Source of the DNA: Caldilineaceae bacterium
Lineage (GTDB): Bacteria; Chloroflexota; Anaerolineae; Caldilineales; Caldilineaceae
Length of the DNA stretch: 9,884 nt
Direction: 5' to 3'
Assembly: GCA_026645635.1 (NCBI GenBank)
Contig: JAPKMV010000083.1
Coordinates: 1-9,884 of the forward strand
Shown here: in pieces, positions 1 to 7,285 of the stretch
Position numbering within the stretch: the first letter of the stretch is position 1
Layout of the letters: every line of letters begins with the position of its first letter
Translations under genes and position numbers: made by a program
The notes under the pieces: generated by a model
Databases searched by the model: none
Told to the model about the DNA's origin: nothing
Seen by the model: the letters and a program-made list of their open reading frames with translations, nothing else

Positions 1-498
1 CGCGAGCACCGAGCCGACCGAGAGGGCGGCAGGCGCCGCCACGGCCTGGCTGAGCTGGCCGGCGGCATCGCTGACGGTGACAACGAGCGGCGGCGGCTGC
101 ACGTCGCCCGGCGCAAAGACCGTCGCCACGATGGTCTGCGCGGTCGTGAGTGTGCGGTCGGCATTGGCCGTTGTCTGCGCCGGCCGCTGCTCGCGCACTT
201 CCAGGTCGCCCCAGACCTGCGCCAGTTGCGGCAGGATTGCCTGCGTGCCCGCCGGGTGCGTCACCTGTATGGTCAGTTCAATCGGGTCGCCCACGGTGAA
301 GGGGCCGGCCGGGGCCAGCATCTGCACCGTCACGTCTGCCGCCAACGGCAGGGCAGGGACAGGCGCAGCGACAGCCGTCGGCGCGGCAGTCGTATCCTGC
401 GCCAGCGCAGGGGTGGCGAAGCCCGGACTCATGATGAAACTCAGGGCCACGACGCCCAGCGCAATTGCTTTCTGTTGAAACCCGTTCTGACTTTTCAT
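1..498 (-). CDS. BatD-like secreted protein, N-terminal part (truncated by window edge)
   Basis: An open frame of 166 codons starts at ATG 498-496 and continues past the left edge without a stop. An AGAGG Shine-Dalgarno lies 4 bases before the ATG. Residues 1-33 form a signal peptide: a short polar start (MKSQNGFQQK), a hydrophobic core (AIALGVVALSFIM) and an ALA|QD cleavage site. An Ala/Pro/Thr-rich segment follows, then what looks like a beta-sandwich: residues such as GPFTVGDPIELTIQVTHPAG, a P-x-L-x-x-x-W-G-D-x-E-V stretch and an APGDVQPPPLVVTVSD stretch. The G-D-P-I-E-L-T-I pattern is what I associate with the N-terminal extracellular domain of BatD-type proteins, and the gene is third after moxR and DUF58, as in Bat-type operons. 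The visible part is therefore expected outside the membrane, with an anchor further on. BatD is inferred from pattern and context; another secreted protein of MoxR operons is possible. Confidence 0.7.
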   Translation of the reverse strand, partial: MKSQNGFQQKAIALGVVALSFIMSPGFATPALAQDTTAAPTAVAAPVPALPLAADVTVQMLAPAGPFTVGDPIELTIQVTHPAGTQAILPQLAQVWGDLEVREQRPAQTTANADRTLTTAQTIVATVFAPGDVQPPPLVVTVSDAAGQLSQAVAAPAALSVGSVLA

Positions 499-525
499 GA
501 TTCCTCTGTGTTGCTGCCAGGGCAT

Positions 526-602
526 ATCTCACACCAAGACGCCAAGTCGTAAAGGCGTCGTACCGCGCACTTTCTTTGCGCCTTCGCGTCTTGGCGTGAG
601 AT
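526..602. repeat. Palindromic intergenic repeat 1 (between DUF58 and BatD-like genes)
   Basis: Two 21-base arms (526-546 and 582-602) are reverse complements at 19 of 21 positions, around a 35-base centre. The left arm starts ATCTCACACCAAGACGCC and the right arm ends GTCTTGGCGTGAGAT. The element fills most of the 119-base gap between the DUF58 stop and the BatD-like start. Related sequences occur at 2750-2810 and 2949-3021. There is no run of T after the stem, so it does not look like an intrinsic terminator. Confidence 0.8.
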
Positions 603-617
603 GTCCTCGGTGCTCTC

Positions 618-1508
618 TCAATGATGCCGCTGCCGCGTCGCCCGCGTCTGGAAGAAGCGGGTCAGCGCGTCCACATAGTCGTGTTCGGTGTCGACGGCGA
701 TGCGGTCCACGCCCACCTGGCGGAAACCGGCCAGCTTGGCCGTTTCATGCGCCGCCACGTTGGCGGCAAAGTGCGCGCGCCAGCGGCGGTCGCTTGTGTC
801 CACCCAGAGCAGTTCGCCGGTCTCGGCGTCTTCCAGCGTGAGCAGCCCTACGTCGGCAATCGCCGTCTCCAGCGGGTCGTGCAGGTCCACGGCGATCACA
901 TCGTGGCGCCGGTTGGCCAGGAAGAGGGCGCGGCGATAGCCGTCCGCCGGCGCCTGGAAATCCGACACCAGAAAGACGATGCTGCGCCGCTTGCACAGCC
1001 GCGTCACTGTGTCCAGCGCCAGGCTGATGGCCGTGCCGCGGCCTACCGGCTCGAAGGCCAGCAGTTCGCGAATCATGCGCAGGATGTGGCGGCGGCCTTT
1101 GCGCGGTGGGATGTACAGCTCGATGCGGTCGGTAAAGATCAGCAGGCCGACGCGGTCGTTGTTGTTCGTCGCCGCAAAGGAGAGCACCGCCGCCAGTTCT
1201 GCCGCCACCTCGCGCTTGAAGCGCTGCACCGAGCCAAAATCGCCCGACCCGCTGGCATCGACGACGAGCATGACGGTCAGCTCACGCGCCTCCATATAGC
1301 GCTTGACGAAGGGCTGGCTCATGCGCGCGGTCACGTTCCAGTCGATTGTGCGGATTTCGTCGCCGGGCTGGTACGGGCGCACCTCGTCGAACTCCATGCC
1401 GCGGCCCTTGAAGACCGAGTGATATTCGCCGGCGAAGCTGTCATTCACCAACCGCTTCGTGTGCAGCTCGATGCGCCGGATCTTGGCCATCAGTTCGTTC
1501 GATAACAT
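618..1508 (-). CDS. DUF58 domain protein (vWA-like), MoxR partner
   Basis: A 296-residue soluble protein with no signal peptide or membrane segment. The family hallmark sits at residues 35-62: GRGMEF, then DEVRPYQPGDEIRTIDW followed by NVTAR. Downstream is a von Willebrand A-like fold with a metal-site motif D84-A-S86-G-S88, a Thr in GRGTAI at about 159, and VSDF at 181-184. The C-terminus has the usual V-D-x-x-H-D-Y-V-D-A-L-x-x-F-F ending. DUF58 proteins typically follow moxR genes and are taken to be clients or partners of the ATPase; the molecular function is not settled. The start at 1508 is chosen because GGAG lies 6 bases upstream. An ATG at 1520 lacks a ribosome site. A GTG at 1598 overlaps the moxR stop as GTGA, but would add 30 residues encoded by the inverted repeat at 1539-1593. 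The gene is 86 bases downstream of moxR and presumably co-transcribed. Confidence 0.93.
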   Translation of the reverse strand: MLSNELMAKIRRIELHTKRLVNDSFAGEYHSVFKGRGMEFDEVRPYQPGDEIRTIDWNVTARMSQPFVKRYMEARELTVMLVVDASGSGDFGSVQRFKREVAAELAAVLSFAATNNNDRVGLLIFTDRIELYIPPRKGRRHILRMIRELLAFEPVGRGTAISLALDTVTRLCKRRSIVFLVSDFQAPADGYRRALFLANRRHDVIAVDLHDPLETAIADVGLLTLEDAETGELLWVDTSDRRWRAHFAANVAAHETAKLAGFRQVGVDRIAVDTEHDYVDALTRFFQTRATRQRHH

Positions 1509-1538
1509 GGTTTGCTCCATGACAATGATTGGAGTTGC

Positions 1539-1593
1539 GAGTTGCGAGGGGCGAGGGGCGAGGAAAATTGTCGCCCCTCGCCCCTCGCAACTC
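1539..1593. repeat. Perfect 23-bp inverted repeat between moxR and DUF58 genes
   Basis: Arms 1539-1561 and 1571-1593 are exact reverse complements of 23 bases around a 9-base loop (GGAAAATTG). The arms are made of GAGTTGC followed by GAGGGGC GAGGGGC units. An extra GAGTTGC heptamer just outside the left arm (1533-1539) looks like a tandem duplication of the arm's end. On the coding (minus) strand the hairpin starts two bases after the moxR stop and is not followed by a T run, so it is not a standard terminator. It could modulate the ratio of MoxR to DUF58 protein, or protect the upstream mRNA end. Confidence 0.85.
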
Positions 1594-1594
1594 C

Positions 1595-2704
<1,110 letters not shown>

Positions 2705-2749
2705 CAGATTTCCTCCTGATTCGATAGACTGGGTCGGAAGCGTTCTATG

Positions 2750-2810
2750 TCACGCCAAGACGCCAAGTCGCCAAGTTTTCTTCTCGTTGCGTCTTTGCGC
2801 CTTTGCGTGA
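2750..2810. repeat. Palindromic intergenic repeat 2, 8-base periodic arms
   Basis: The left arm (2750-2775) is a run of 8-base units, CGCCAAGA, CGCCAAGT, CGCCAAG, preceded by TCA. The right arm (2785-2810), reverse-complemented, reads TCA then CGCAAAGG, CGCAAAGA, CGCAACG. The arms agree at 20 of 26 positions, and the mismatches recur at matching places in the unit, as expected if the arms were amplified separately. It lies upstream of moxR and is closely related to repeat 1 (526-602). Confidence 0.75.
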
Positions 2811-2903
2811 GACTCCTGTGCAACAAACGCGTCCCCAGGATAGCGGAAGGCAGGCGGGCGCGTCTTTACCGGGGGCTATCGGCAACCTTACGGGAAGCTC
2901 ACA

Positions 2904-2938
2904 GGGTGAGGGGGTGATGAGGTGAGGGGGTGAGAGGG
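2904..2938 (+). repeat. G-rich direct repeat, possible G-quadruplex
   Basis: The 13-mer GGTGAGGGGGTGA occurs exactly twice, at 2905-2917 and 2921-2933, 16 bases apart. With its flanks the stretch has four G tracts (2904-2906, 2910-2914, 2926-2930, 2936-2938) separated by 3, 11 and 5 bases, compatible with a G-quadruplex with one long loop. It sits immediately left of palindromic repeat 3. Quadruplex formation is inference. Confidence 0.6.
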
Positions 2939-2948
2939 TTTGGATCGC

Positions 2949-3021
2949 GAAGGGCGCGAAATATGCGAAAGACACGAAAGATGCCGGCGCTTTCGCGTCT
3001 TTCGCCCATTTCGTGGCTATC
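2949..3021. repeat. Palindromic intergenic repeat 3 (GCGAAAGAC type)
   Basis: Arms 2949-2980 and 2990-3021 are reverse complements at 25 of 32 positions around the 9-base centre ATGCCGGCG. The best-matching inner part is GCGAAAGACACGAAAG against GCGAAAGACGCGAAAG (15 of 16). The units (CGAAAGA) have the same about 8-base rhythm and purine pattern as repeats 1 and 2, but with GAAAG in place of CCAAG, so this is a related subfamily. It lies upstream of the LuxR-type regulator. Confidence 0.75.
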
Positions 3022-3072
3022 GTGTTCCAATTTCCCCTTGACCTGCGCGTCCCAGGGAACGCTTACCGCACG

Positions 3073-3103
3073 CTGCATCTGCTATGCTGCGCGTAGCTTG
3101 CAG
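3073..3103 (+). promoter_or_regulatory. Dyad and possible extended -10 upstream of the LuxR-type gene
   Basis: CTGCA (3073-3077) pairs with TGCAG (3099-3103), and GCTATGC (3081-3087) pairs with GCGTAGC (3091-3097, one G-T pair) around a TGC loop. This gives two stacked stems separated by a TCT/T internal loop. The same bases contain TGCTATGCT (3080-3088), which fits an extended -10 box (TG-n-TATGCT) with no good -35. The dyad therefore overlaps the likely polymerase site about 70 bases before the ATG. It could be an operator or a 5' leader hairpin; neither is proven. Confidence 0.35.
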
Positions 3104-3171
3104 GCGAAAGACCAATATTCGCTGCTCTACTGCTGTCAATTTGCGCGATACTATGAGGCGGAGCTACGGAT

Positions 3172-5919
3172 ATGCAATTGCTCTCGACCAAGACGCAGAT
3201 TCCGGCGGTGCGCCCGACTCTGATCGTCCGCCACGATTTACTTCAGCAGCTTGACGGCGCCCTGGCATCAGGCGCGGGCCTCTTTTTAGTTTCGGCGCCG
3301 GCAGGCTACGGCAAGACGACGCTCCTGGCCCATTGGTTTTCACATCTCCGCGACGGGCAGGCCGCGCCAGCGGGCAGGGGCATCCGCTGTGGCTGGCTCG
3401 CCCTGGACGGCGGCGACAACGATCCTGCCCGCTTTCTCGGCTACCTGGGCGCCGCGCTGCAGCAGGCCGATGCTGGCATCGCGCTGGACGGGCAGCAGAC
3501 CTGGGGCGCCACGCTGCCGCTGCTGATCAACGCAATTGCGACGCTGGCCGCCCCTGTGTTCCTGGTGCTGGACGACTACCACCACATTGCGGCCCAGAGC
3601 ATCCACGATCTGGTGGCGGCGCTGCTGGAACACATGCCCGCCAATTTCCATCTTGCGATAGCCACCCGCACCGACCCGCCGCTGCCGCTGGCGCGGCTGC
3701 GCGGCTGCGGCCAGATTGCCGAATTGCGCCAGAACGACCTGCGCTTCAGCGCGCTGGAAGCCGCCCAGTTTCTCGACCAGGCGCTCGAAACGCCCTTGGA
3801 GCGAGAACATGTGGCCACATTGACCAGCCGCACCGAGGGATGGATCGCCGGTCTGCAGATGGCCGCCCTGTCACTGCAGGGCCGTCCCGATGTGGCCGAG
3901 TTCATCCATGCGTTCGCCGGCAGTCATCGCCACATCCTCGACTACTTGTCGGAGGAGGTCTACCGCAGCCAGCCGCAGGAAATCCGCCGCTTTCTGGTGC
4001 GGACCTCCGTGCTGGAGCGCTTCGATGCGCAGCTCTGTGCTGCCGTCCTGGCGCCGGAGACACCCGGCCTCACCGCCATCGATGCCCAGGAGGCGCAGCA
4101 GATTCTCGAATATCTGGAGCACGCCAACCTGTTTGTGACGCCGCTGGACGATAACCGGCGCTGGTATCGCTATCACCAACTGTTCGCCGATCTCTTGCGC
4201 CTGCGGTTGACCCAGGAACAGCCGGAGGTTGCACGGCTGCTCCATCAGCGCGCCAGCGAATGGTTCGAACAACAGCAGTACATGCGTGAAGCCATCTGCC
4301 ACGCGTTGGCCGCCCACCAGTATGACCGCGCTGCCCAGCTGATGGAGCAGGCGGCTGAGGCGTCGATGCTGCGCAGCGAGGTCACTTCGCTGCGCACCTG
4401 GCTGGAGGCGCTGCCCCCGGCCACCTTGCACGATCATCCGCTGCTCTGTGTTTACGAGGCAGGCGCCATGCTGCTGGCCGGTGCGACGCCTGAGCAGGTC
4501 GAGCCATTGTTGCGCGACGCCCTGCTCAGGGAGCACGATGCCATCGGCGGCCCGGTCGCAGTCTATCTTGCGCTGCTTGCCACGCACCAGGGGCATGATG
4601 TCGCCGGTCAGCGCCTGGCCCAGTATGCGCTCGAACTGCTGCCCGAGCACAGCCGCTATTTTCGCAGCTTTGCGACGCTGCTCCTGGCCCTCAACCACCT
4701 GAACGGCGATGACGACGCGGTCGCAGCCGCGCACCTGCGCGCGGCGCTGGCCATCGGCGATCACGTCGGCAATATCATGAACAGCGTTCTGGCGCGCTGC
4801 CATCTGGGTGGACTGGCGCTGCTGCACAATCATCCCGACGAGGCGCAACGCTGCTACACCGAGGCGCTGGCGCTGGCCGACGAACTCATCCACCCGGAGG
4901 CTGTGCGCAGCTTTACGCTGATTGGGCTGGGCATCCTTCACTACGAACGCAATGAATTGGTGCAGGCTCAACGCTGCCTGGAACAGGGCGTCGAACTGCA
5001 GCTGGAGCGGGGTCAGGTGGACGGCCTCCTGGGGCGCGCGGTTCTGGCCAAGGTCCGCCATGCACTGGGCGATCCCGCAGGGGCGGCAGCTATCTTGCAG
5101 ACAATCGACGCCAGCATGGCGCACGGCTACGCACCCTTAGATCTGATGGGACACCCGGCCCTGCTCACCTGCGCGCAGGCCGCCCTGCTGGCAGACGACC
5201 TCGAGACCGCCGACCGCTGCGCCCGTGCCGCCGGGGTGGATCCGGAAGACCTGCGTGACGCGCAGCCTGCGCCAACCTCCATCATGCAGTGCCAGACCGC
5301 CCTGCTCCAGGCTCAACTGCTCGGCGCGCACGGCCATCACCGCGCGGCGCTGCGCAAGCTCGCGGCGCTCCAGCAGCGTGCCGCGCAGCAAGGCCGAGAC
5401 CTGCTGGTGTTGCAGTCCCTGGTCGAGCAGGCGCTGCTCCATCACCGCACTGGGCACGAGGCGCCGGCAGTGGATGCGCTGGCGCAGGCGCTCGGGCTGG
5501 CAGCCCCTTCCGGCCTGGTGCGAATGTTCGTGGACGGCGGCGCGCCGATGGCCGATCTGCTGCGGCTGGCGCTGCGCCGCAATTGCCAGGTGGAGTTCGT
5601 CACACAGCTTCTGGCGGCGTTTGCGGCCTCCGCCGCGCCTGAGGGCGCTGCGCGCAGTCCGCAGCGTTCTCACACTGCGCCCGTTGCGCCTGCCGATCCG
5701 TTGTCTGGCGCGGCGCTGCCGGTGCTCAGCCAGCGTGAACTGGCCGTGCTCGACCTGGTCGCCCAGGGCATGACCAACCAGGAGATTGCAGTACGCCTGA
5801 CGGTTGCCCTGTGCACGGTCAAGACCCACCTCAACAATATCTGCAGAAAACTTGACGCCCCCAATCGCACCGCTGCCGTGACCGTTGCCCGCCACTTCCA
5901 TCTGCTCGCAGCGCCGTGA
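3172..5919 (+). CDS. MalT-like ATP-dependent LuxR-family transcriptional regulator
   Basis: A 915-residue cytoplasmic regulator of the MalT/STAND class. Residues 1-240 are the nucleotide-binding module: Walker A SAPAGYGKTTLL (41-52), Walker B FLVLDDYH (130-137), the family sequence ATRTDPPLPLARLRG (164-178) and TEGWIAGLQMAALSLQ (221-236). Residues 265-345 match the winged-helix arm (FLVRTSVLERF, then WYRYHQLFADLLRLRL). A long helical TPR-like sensor region spans about 355-800. A LuxR helix-turn-helix ends the protein at 852-910, starting LSQRELAVLDLVAQGMTNQE and containing TVKTHLNNICRKL. In MalT, ATP and an inducer bound to the repeat region trigger oligomerisation and transcription activation; the inducer here is unknown. 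GGAG (3160-3163) lies 8 bases before the ATG. Length is close to MalT (about 900). The target may be the adjacent secreted-protein gene, but only adjacency supports this. Confidence 0.95.
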   Translation: MQLLSTKTQIPAVRPTLIVRHDLLQQLDGALASGAGLFLVSAPAGYGKTTLLAHWFSHLRDGQAAPAGRGIRCGWLALDGGDNDPARFLGYLGAALQQADAGIALDGQQTWGATLPLLINAIATLAAPVFLVLDDYHHIAAQSIHDLVAALLEHMPANFHLAIATRTDPPLPLARLRGCGQIAELRQNDLRFSALEAAQFLDQALETPLEREHVATLTSRTEGWIAGLQMAALSLQGRPDVAEFIHAFAGSHRHILDYLSEEVYRSQPQEIRRFLVRTSVLERFDAQLCAAVLAPETPGLTAIDAQEAQQILEYLEHANLFVTPLDDNRRWYRYHQLFADLLRLRLTQEQPEVARLLHQRASEWFEQQQYMREAICHALAAHQYDRAAQLMEQAAEASMLRSEVTSLRTWLEALPPATLHDHPLLCVYEAGAMLLAGATPEQVEPLLRDALLREHDAIGGPVAVYLALLATHQGHDVAGQRLAQYALELLPEHSRYFRSFATLLLALNHLNGDDDAVAAAHLRAALAIGDHVGNIMNSVLARCHLGGLALLHNHPDEAQRCYTEALALADELIHPEAVRSFTLIGLGILHYERNELVQAQRCLEQGVELQLERGQVDGLLGRAVLAKVRHALGDPAGAAAILQTIDASMAHGYAPLDLMGHPALLTCAQAALLADDLETADRCARAAGVDPEDLRDAQPAPTSIMQCQTALLQAQLLGAHGHHRAALRKLAALQQRAAQQGRDLLVLQSLVEQALLHHRTGHEAPAVDALAQALGLAAPSGLVRMFVDGGAPMADLLRLALRRNCQVEFVTQLLAAFAASAAPEGAARSPQRSHTAPVAPADPLSGAALPVLSQRELAVLDLVAQGMTNQEIAVRLTVALCTVKTHLNNICRKLDAPNRTAAVTVARHFHLLAAP

Positions 5920-5940
5920 GATGGCGCGGCGGCGCTGTTT
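5909..5940 (+). terminator. Hairpin spanning the regulator stop codon, candidate terminator
   Basis: CAGCGCCG (5909-5916) pairs exactly with CGGCGCTG (5930-5937); the 13-base loop contains the TGA stop (5917-5919) and TTT follows. The stem is strong but the T run is short, so termination may be partial. It separates the regulator from the secreted-protein gene, whose own promoter elements and ribosome site lie further down. Confidence 0.45.
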
Positions 5941-5949
5941 CCACCCTTA

Positions 5950-5995
5950 ATCCATCCTTTGGTGGATACACCCCTCTCTGCTTGAGCCATATACT
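5950..5995 (+). promoter_or_regulatory. Possible promoter with adjacent dyad before the secreted-protein gene
   Basis: TATACT at 5990-5995 matches a -10 box at 5 of 6 positions. The best -35 at 17 bases is poor (TACACC, 5967-5972). Just upstream, ATCCA-T-CC (5950-5957) pairs with GG-TGGAT (5961-5967), with one bulged T and a TTT loop. A second pairing of TCCACC (5940-5945) with GGTGGA (5961-5966) is possible. A dyad next to a weak -35 box is where an activator such as the upstream LuxR-type protein could bind, but this is speculation. Confidence 0.3.
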
Positions 5996-6113
5996 GTTTA
6001 CTGGTAAGTTGGTTCGTTGCCCGTCGGATTGTAGCGTTCCTGCTTATGTTGTGGCCGCTGCTCTGTGCCTAAACGGGGCGCGCGGCAGATGATCCCCAAA
6101 AGGAGGATGCAGT

Positions 6114-7130
6114 ATGTGGCGGAAAGGATGGAAGTTGACTCTGTTCGTTTTCGCCGTGACGCTGGCCATGCTGTGGACGCCGGCGTTTGCGGTAGAGACC
6201 ACCGTGGCAACCCCTGGCTCTGGCCCTGAAGCGCCCCTAGGCCCGGTTGCCGAGTGGACGGAATTGGCCCCCGGCGCCATGCGCTGGCACGCCTTCTACT
6301 ACTACGAGCCGCACGCGATGCGCGCCGGCGAGACAGTGGAGGCGAGCACGGTCAATGTGCGCATGGAGTTCGCCCCGAAAGAGGCAGGCAAGTTCGAGGT
6401 GCTGTCGCAGGCGCAGGTTGATCTGTGGGCCAAGGGTGAGAAATACACGCCCATCGGCATGGGCACGCTCTCCTGTGGCTGCAAGCTGGAGGATTCGCCG
6501 CGCAAGATGAACTGGACCGGTGAGCCGATCGGGCACTCGATCTATTACATCTTGGTGAAGAACCCGACTGACAAGATTCTGAACTATCGGCTCTTCATCG
6601 ACGAGAACAAGTACGTGTCGTTCCCAGCGCCGATCGTGACCGCAGCGGCGGCCACGCAAGCTGCGGCGCCAGCAGCCGCACCGGTGGCGGCGGTCGAGCC
6701 GGCGGCGCCGGTCGCCAAGACACCGGCGACCGGTGAGTGGTTTGGGCTGCAGCCTGGCAGCGAGACGTGGTTCACCTTCGCCTATGATCCTGACATGGGC
6801 GCCAAGCGCGACAAGGACCCGGCAGCGGCCTTCCTGACCCTGTTCGTCGAGGAAAAGCATCCGCTGAATGATGTCCATTTCGATGTCTTCACCGACGCGG
6901 AATACCAGCAGTTGGTCAAGAATGGGGAGGACATCACCGGCGCGGATGCGCTGAAGGGCACGGCCGTGGGCTGTGGGACGGAGAACAGCACGCTGCGCGG
7001 CGACTTCAGTTGGATGGGGCAGTTCACCTCCCCGGAGACCCTCCACGTGCGCGTGCGTCTGGATCGGAACTGCGCCGATGGGTTGAACGTGAAGCTCGAA
7101 GCAGTCGGCAAGACGCTGCAACAGATGTAG
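6114..7130 (+). CDS. Secreted protein with two tandem diverged domains, function unknown
   Basis: 338 residues with a strong AGGAGG (6101-6106) 7 bases before the ATG. Residues 1-26 are a signal peptide (MWRKGWKLTLFVFAVTLAML, cleavage AFA|VE). Two homologous domains follow at about 47-168 and 208-331, joined by an Ala/Pro/Val linker (175-206). Shared features in order are E-W-x-x-L-x-P-G-x-x-x-W-x-x-F-x-Y, a central F-[DE]-V-[LF] strand, a Gly-rich turn with Cys (MGTLSCGC in the first, KGTAVGCGTE in the second), a conserved W (NW at 133-134, SW at 299-300), and a closing strand pattern. This resembles the beta-sandwich PPC-like domains of secreted bacterial proteins, but I cannot name a family. 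No catalytic motif, anchor or sorting signal is seen. An extracellular binding or structural role is the most that can be inferred. Probably co-transcribed with the 79-residue gene downstream. Confidence 0.85.
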   Translation: MWRKGWKLTLFVFAVTLAMLWTPAFAVETTVATPGSGPEAPLGPVAEWTELAPGAMRWHAFYYYEPHAMRAGETVEASTVNVRMEFAPKEAGKFEVLSQAQVDLWAKGEKYTPIGMGTLSCGCKLEDSPRKMNWTGEPIGHSIYYILVKNPTDKILNYRLFIDENKYVSFPAPIVTAAAATQAAAPAAAPVAAVEPAAPVAKTPATGEWFGLQPGSETWFTFAYDPDMGAKRDKDPAAAFLTLFVEEKHPLNDVHFDVFTDAEYQQLVKNGEDITGADALKGTAVGCGTENSTLRGDFSWMGQFTSPETLHVRVRLDRNCADGLNVKLEAVGKTLQQM

Positions 7131-7271
7131 CTGGCTGAGACCCGCCGATGCGCGTCGGGATGAAAGCCAGTTCCGCTGCCCCGGCCTCTGCCAGGTCATA
7201 CTTGCAGAGGCCGGGGGGTATCAAGTCAGGCGGAGGGATAGGCTTCCCGGCGCCGGCAAGACCGGTGAAGC
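7131..7271 (+). ncRNA. Three-hairpin intercistronic RNA region, candidate structured element
   Basis: Between the secreted-protein stop and the next ribosome site there are three separate hairpins. (1) CTGGCT (7131-7136) pairs with AGCCAG (7165-7170), with internal loop GAGA/ATGAA and an inner stem CCCG-c-CG (7141-7147) with CG-t-CGGG (7153-7159). (2) A perfect 13-bp stem, 7179-7191 (CCCCGGCCTCTGC) with 7204-7216, has a 12-base loop. (3) GCTTCCCGG (7242-7250) pairs with CCGG-t-GAAGC (7262-7271), one bulged T. Hairpin 3 ends directly before AAGGAGG. None is followed by a T run. They could set the ratio of the two proteins through RNA processing or control of translation. No known riboswitch family is recognised. 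Confidence 0.4.
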
Positions 7272-7285
7272 AAGGAGGGGCCGCC

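Larger units (their letters stand above)
2705..3171. other. 467-base divergent intergenic region with several repeats
   Basis: No convincing gene lies here. Reading left to right, it holds the moxR ribosome site (minus strand, 2712-2717), palindromic repeat 2 (2750-2810), a stretch at 2814-2900 in which I see nothing specific, a G-rich direct repeat (2904-2938), palindromic repeat 3 (2949-3021), and the upstream region of the LuxR-type regulator with a dyad at 3073-3103. A GTGACA on the minus strand just before the moxR gene resembles a -35 box, but I find no good -10 at the right spacing, so no moxR promoter is called. Confidence 0.7.

Noticed and set aside
1539..1593. Intrinsic terminator after moxR
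   Set aside because: The hairpin is strong, but no T run follows it on the minus strand and the DUF58 gene lacks an obvious promoter of its own.
2750..3021. CRISPR-like array suggested by repeated short units
   Set aside because: The units are only about 8 bases, contiguous without spacers, and arranged as palindromes; no cas genes are present.
3038..3066. Promoter TTGACC with a -10 at 17 bases before the LuxR-type gene
   Set aside because: TTGACC is a good -35, but the hexamer at 17 bases is GCTTAC, a poor -10, and TATGCT is 39 bases away.
3871..5124. Long minus-strand open frame (417 codons) inside the LuxR-type gene
   Set aside because: Antisense to a well-conserved regulator; composition is Gln/Arg/Ala-rich with no recognisable domain or ribosome site.
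7131..7170. TPP riboswitch suggested by GGCTGAGA followed by CCCG
   Set aside because: The second conserved half (ACCTGAT and the GCGTAGGGA strand) and the closing GGGG stem are absent, and neither neighbouring gene relates to thiamine.
6237..7199. Minus-strand open frame (320 codons) opposite the secreted-protein gene
   Set aside because: The plus-strand frame has a perfect ribosome site, a signal peptide and a duplicated domain; the antisense frame is Arg/His/Leu-rich shadow sequence.
7148..7285. Upstream extension of the 79-residue protein (46 more codons)
   Set aside because: The extension would translate two hairpins, has no ribosome site, and gives a Gly/Pro/Ala-rich tail; AGGAGG 7 bases before 7286 fixes the start.
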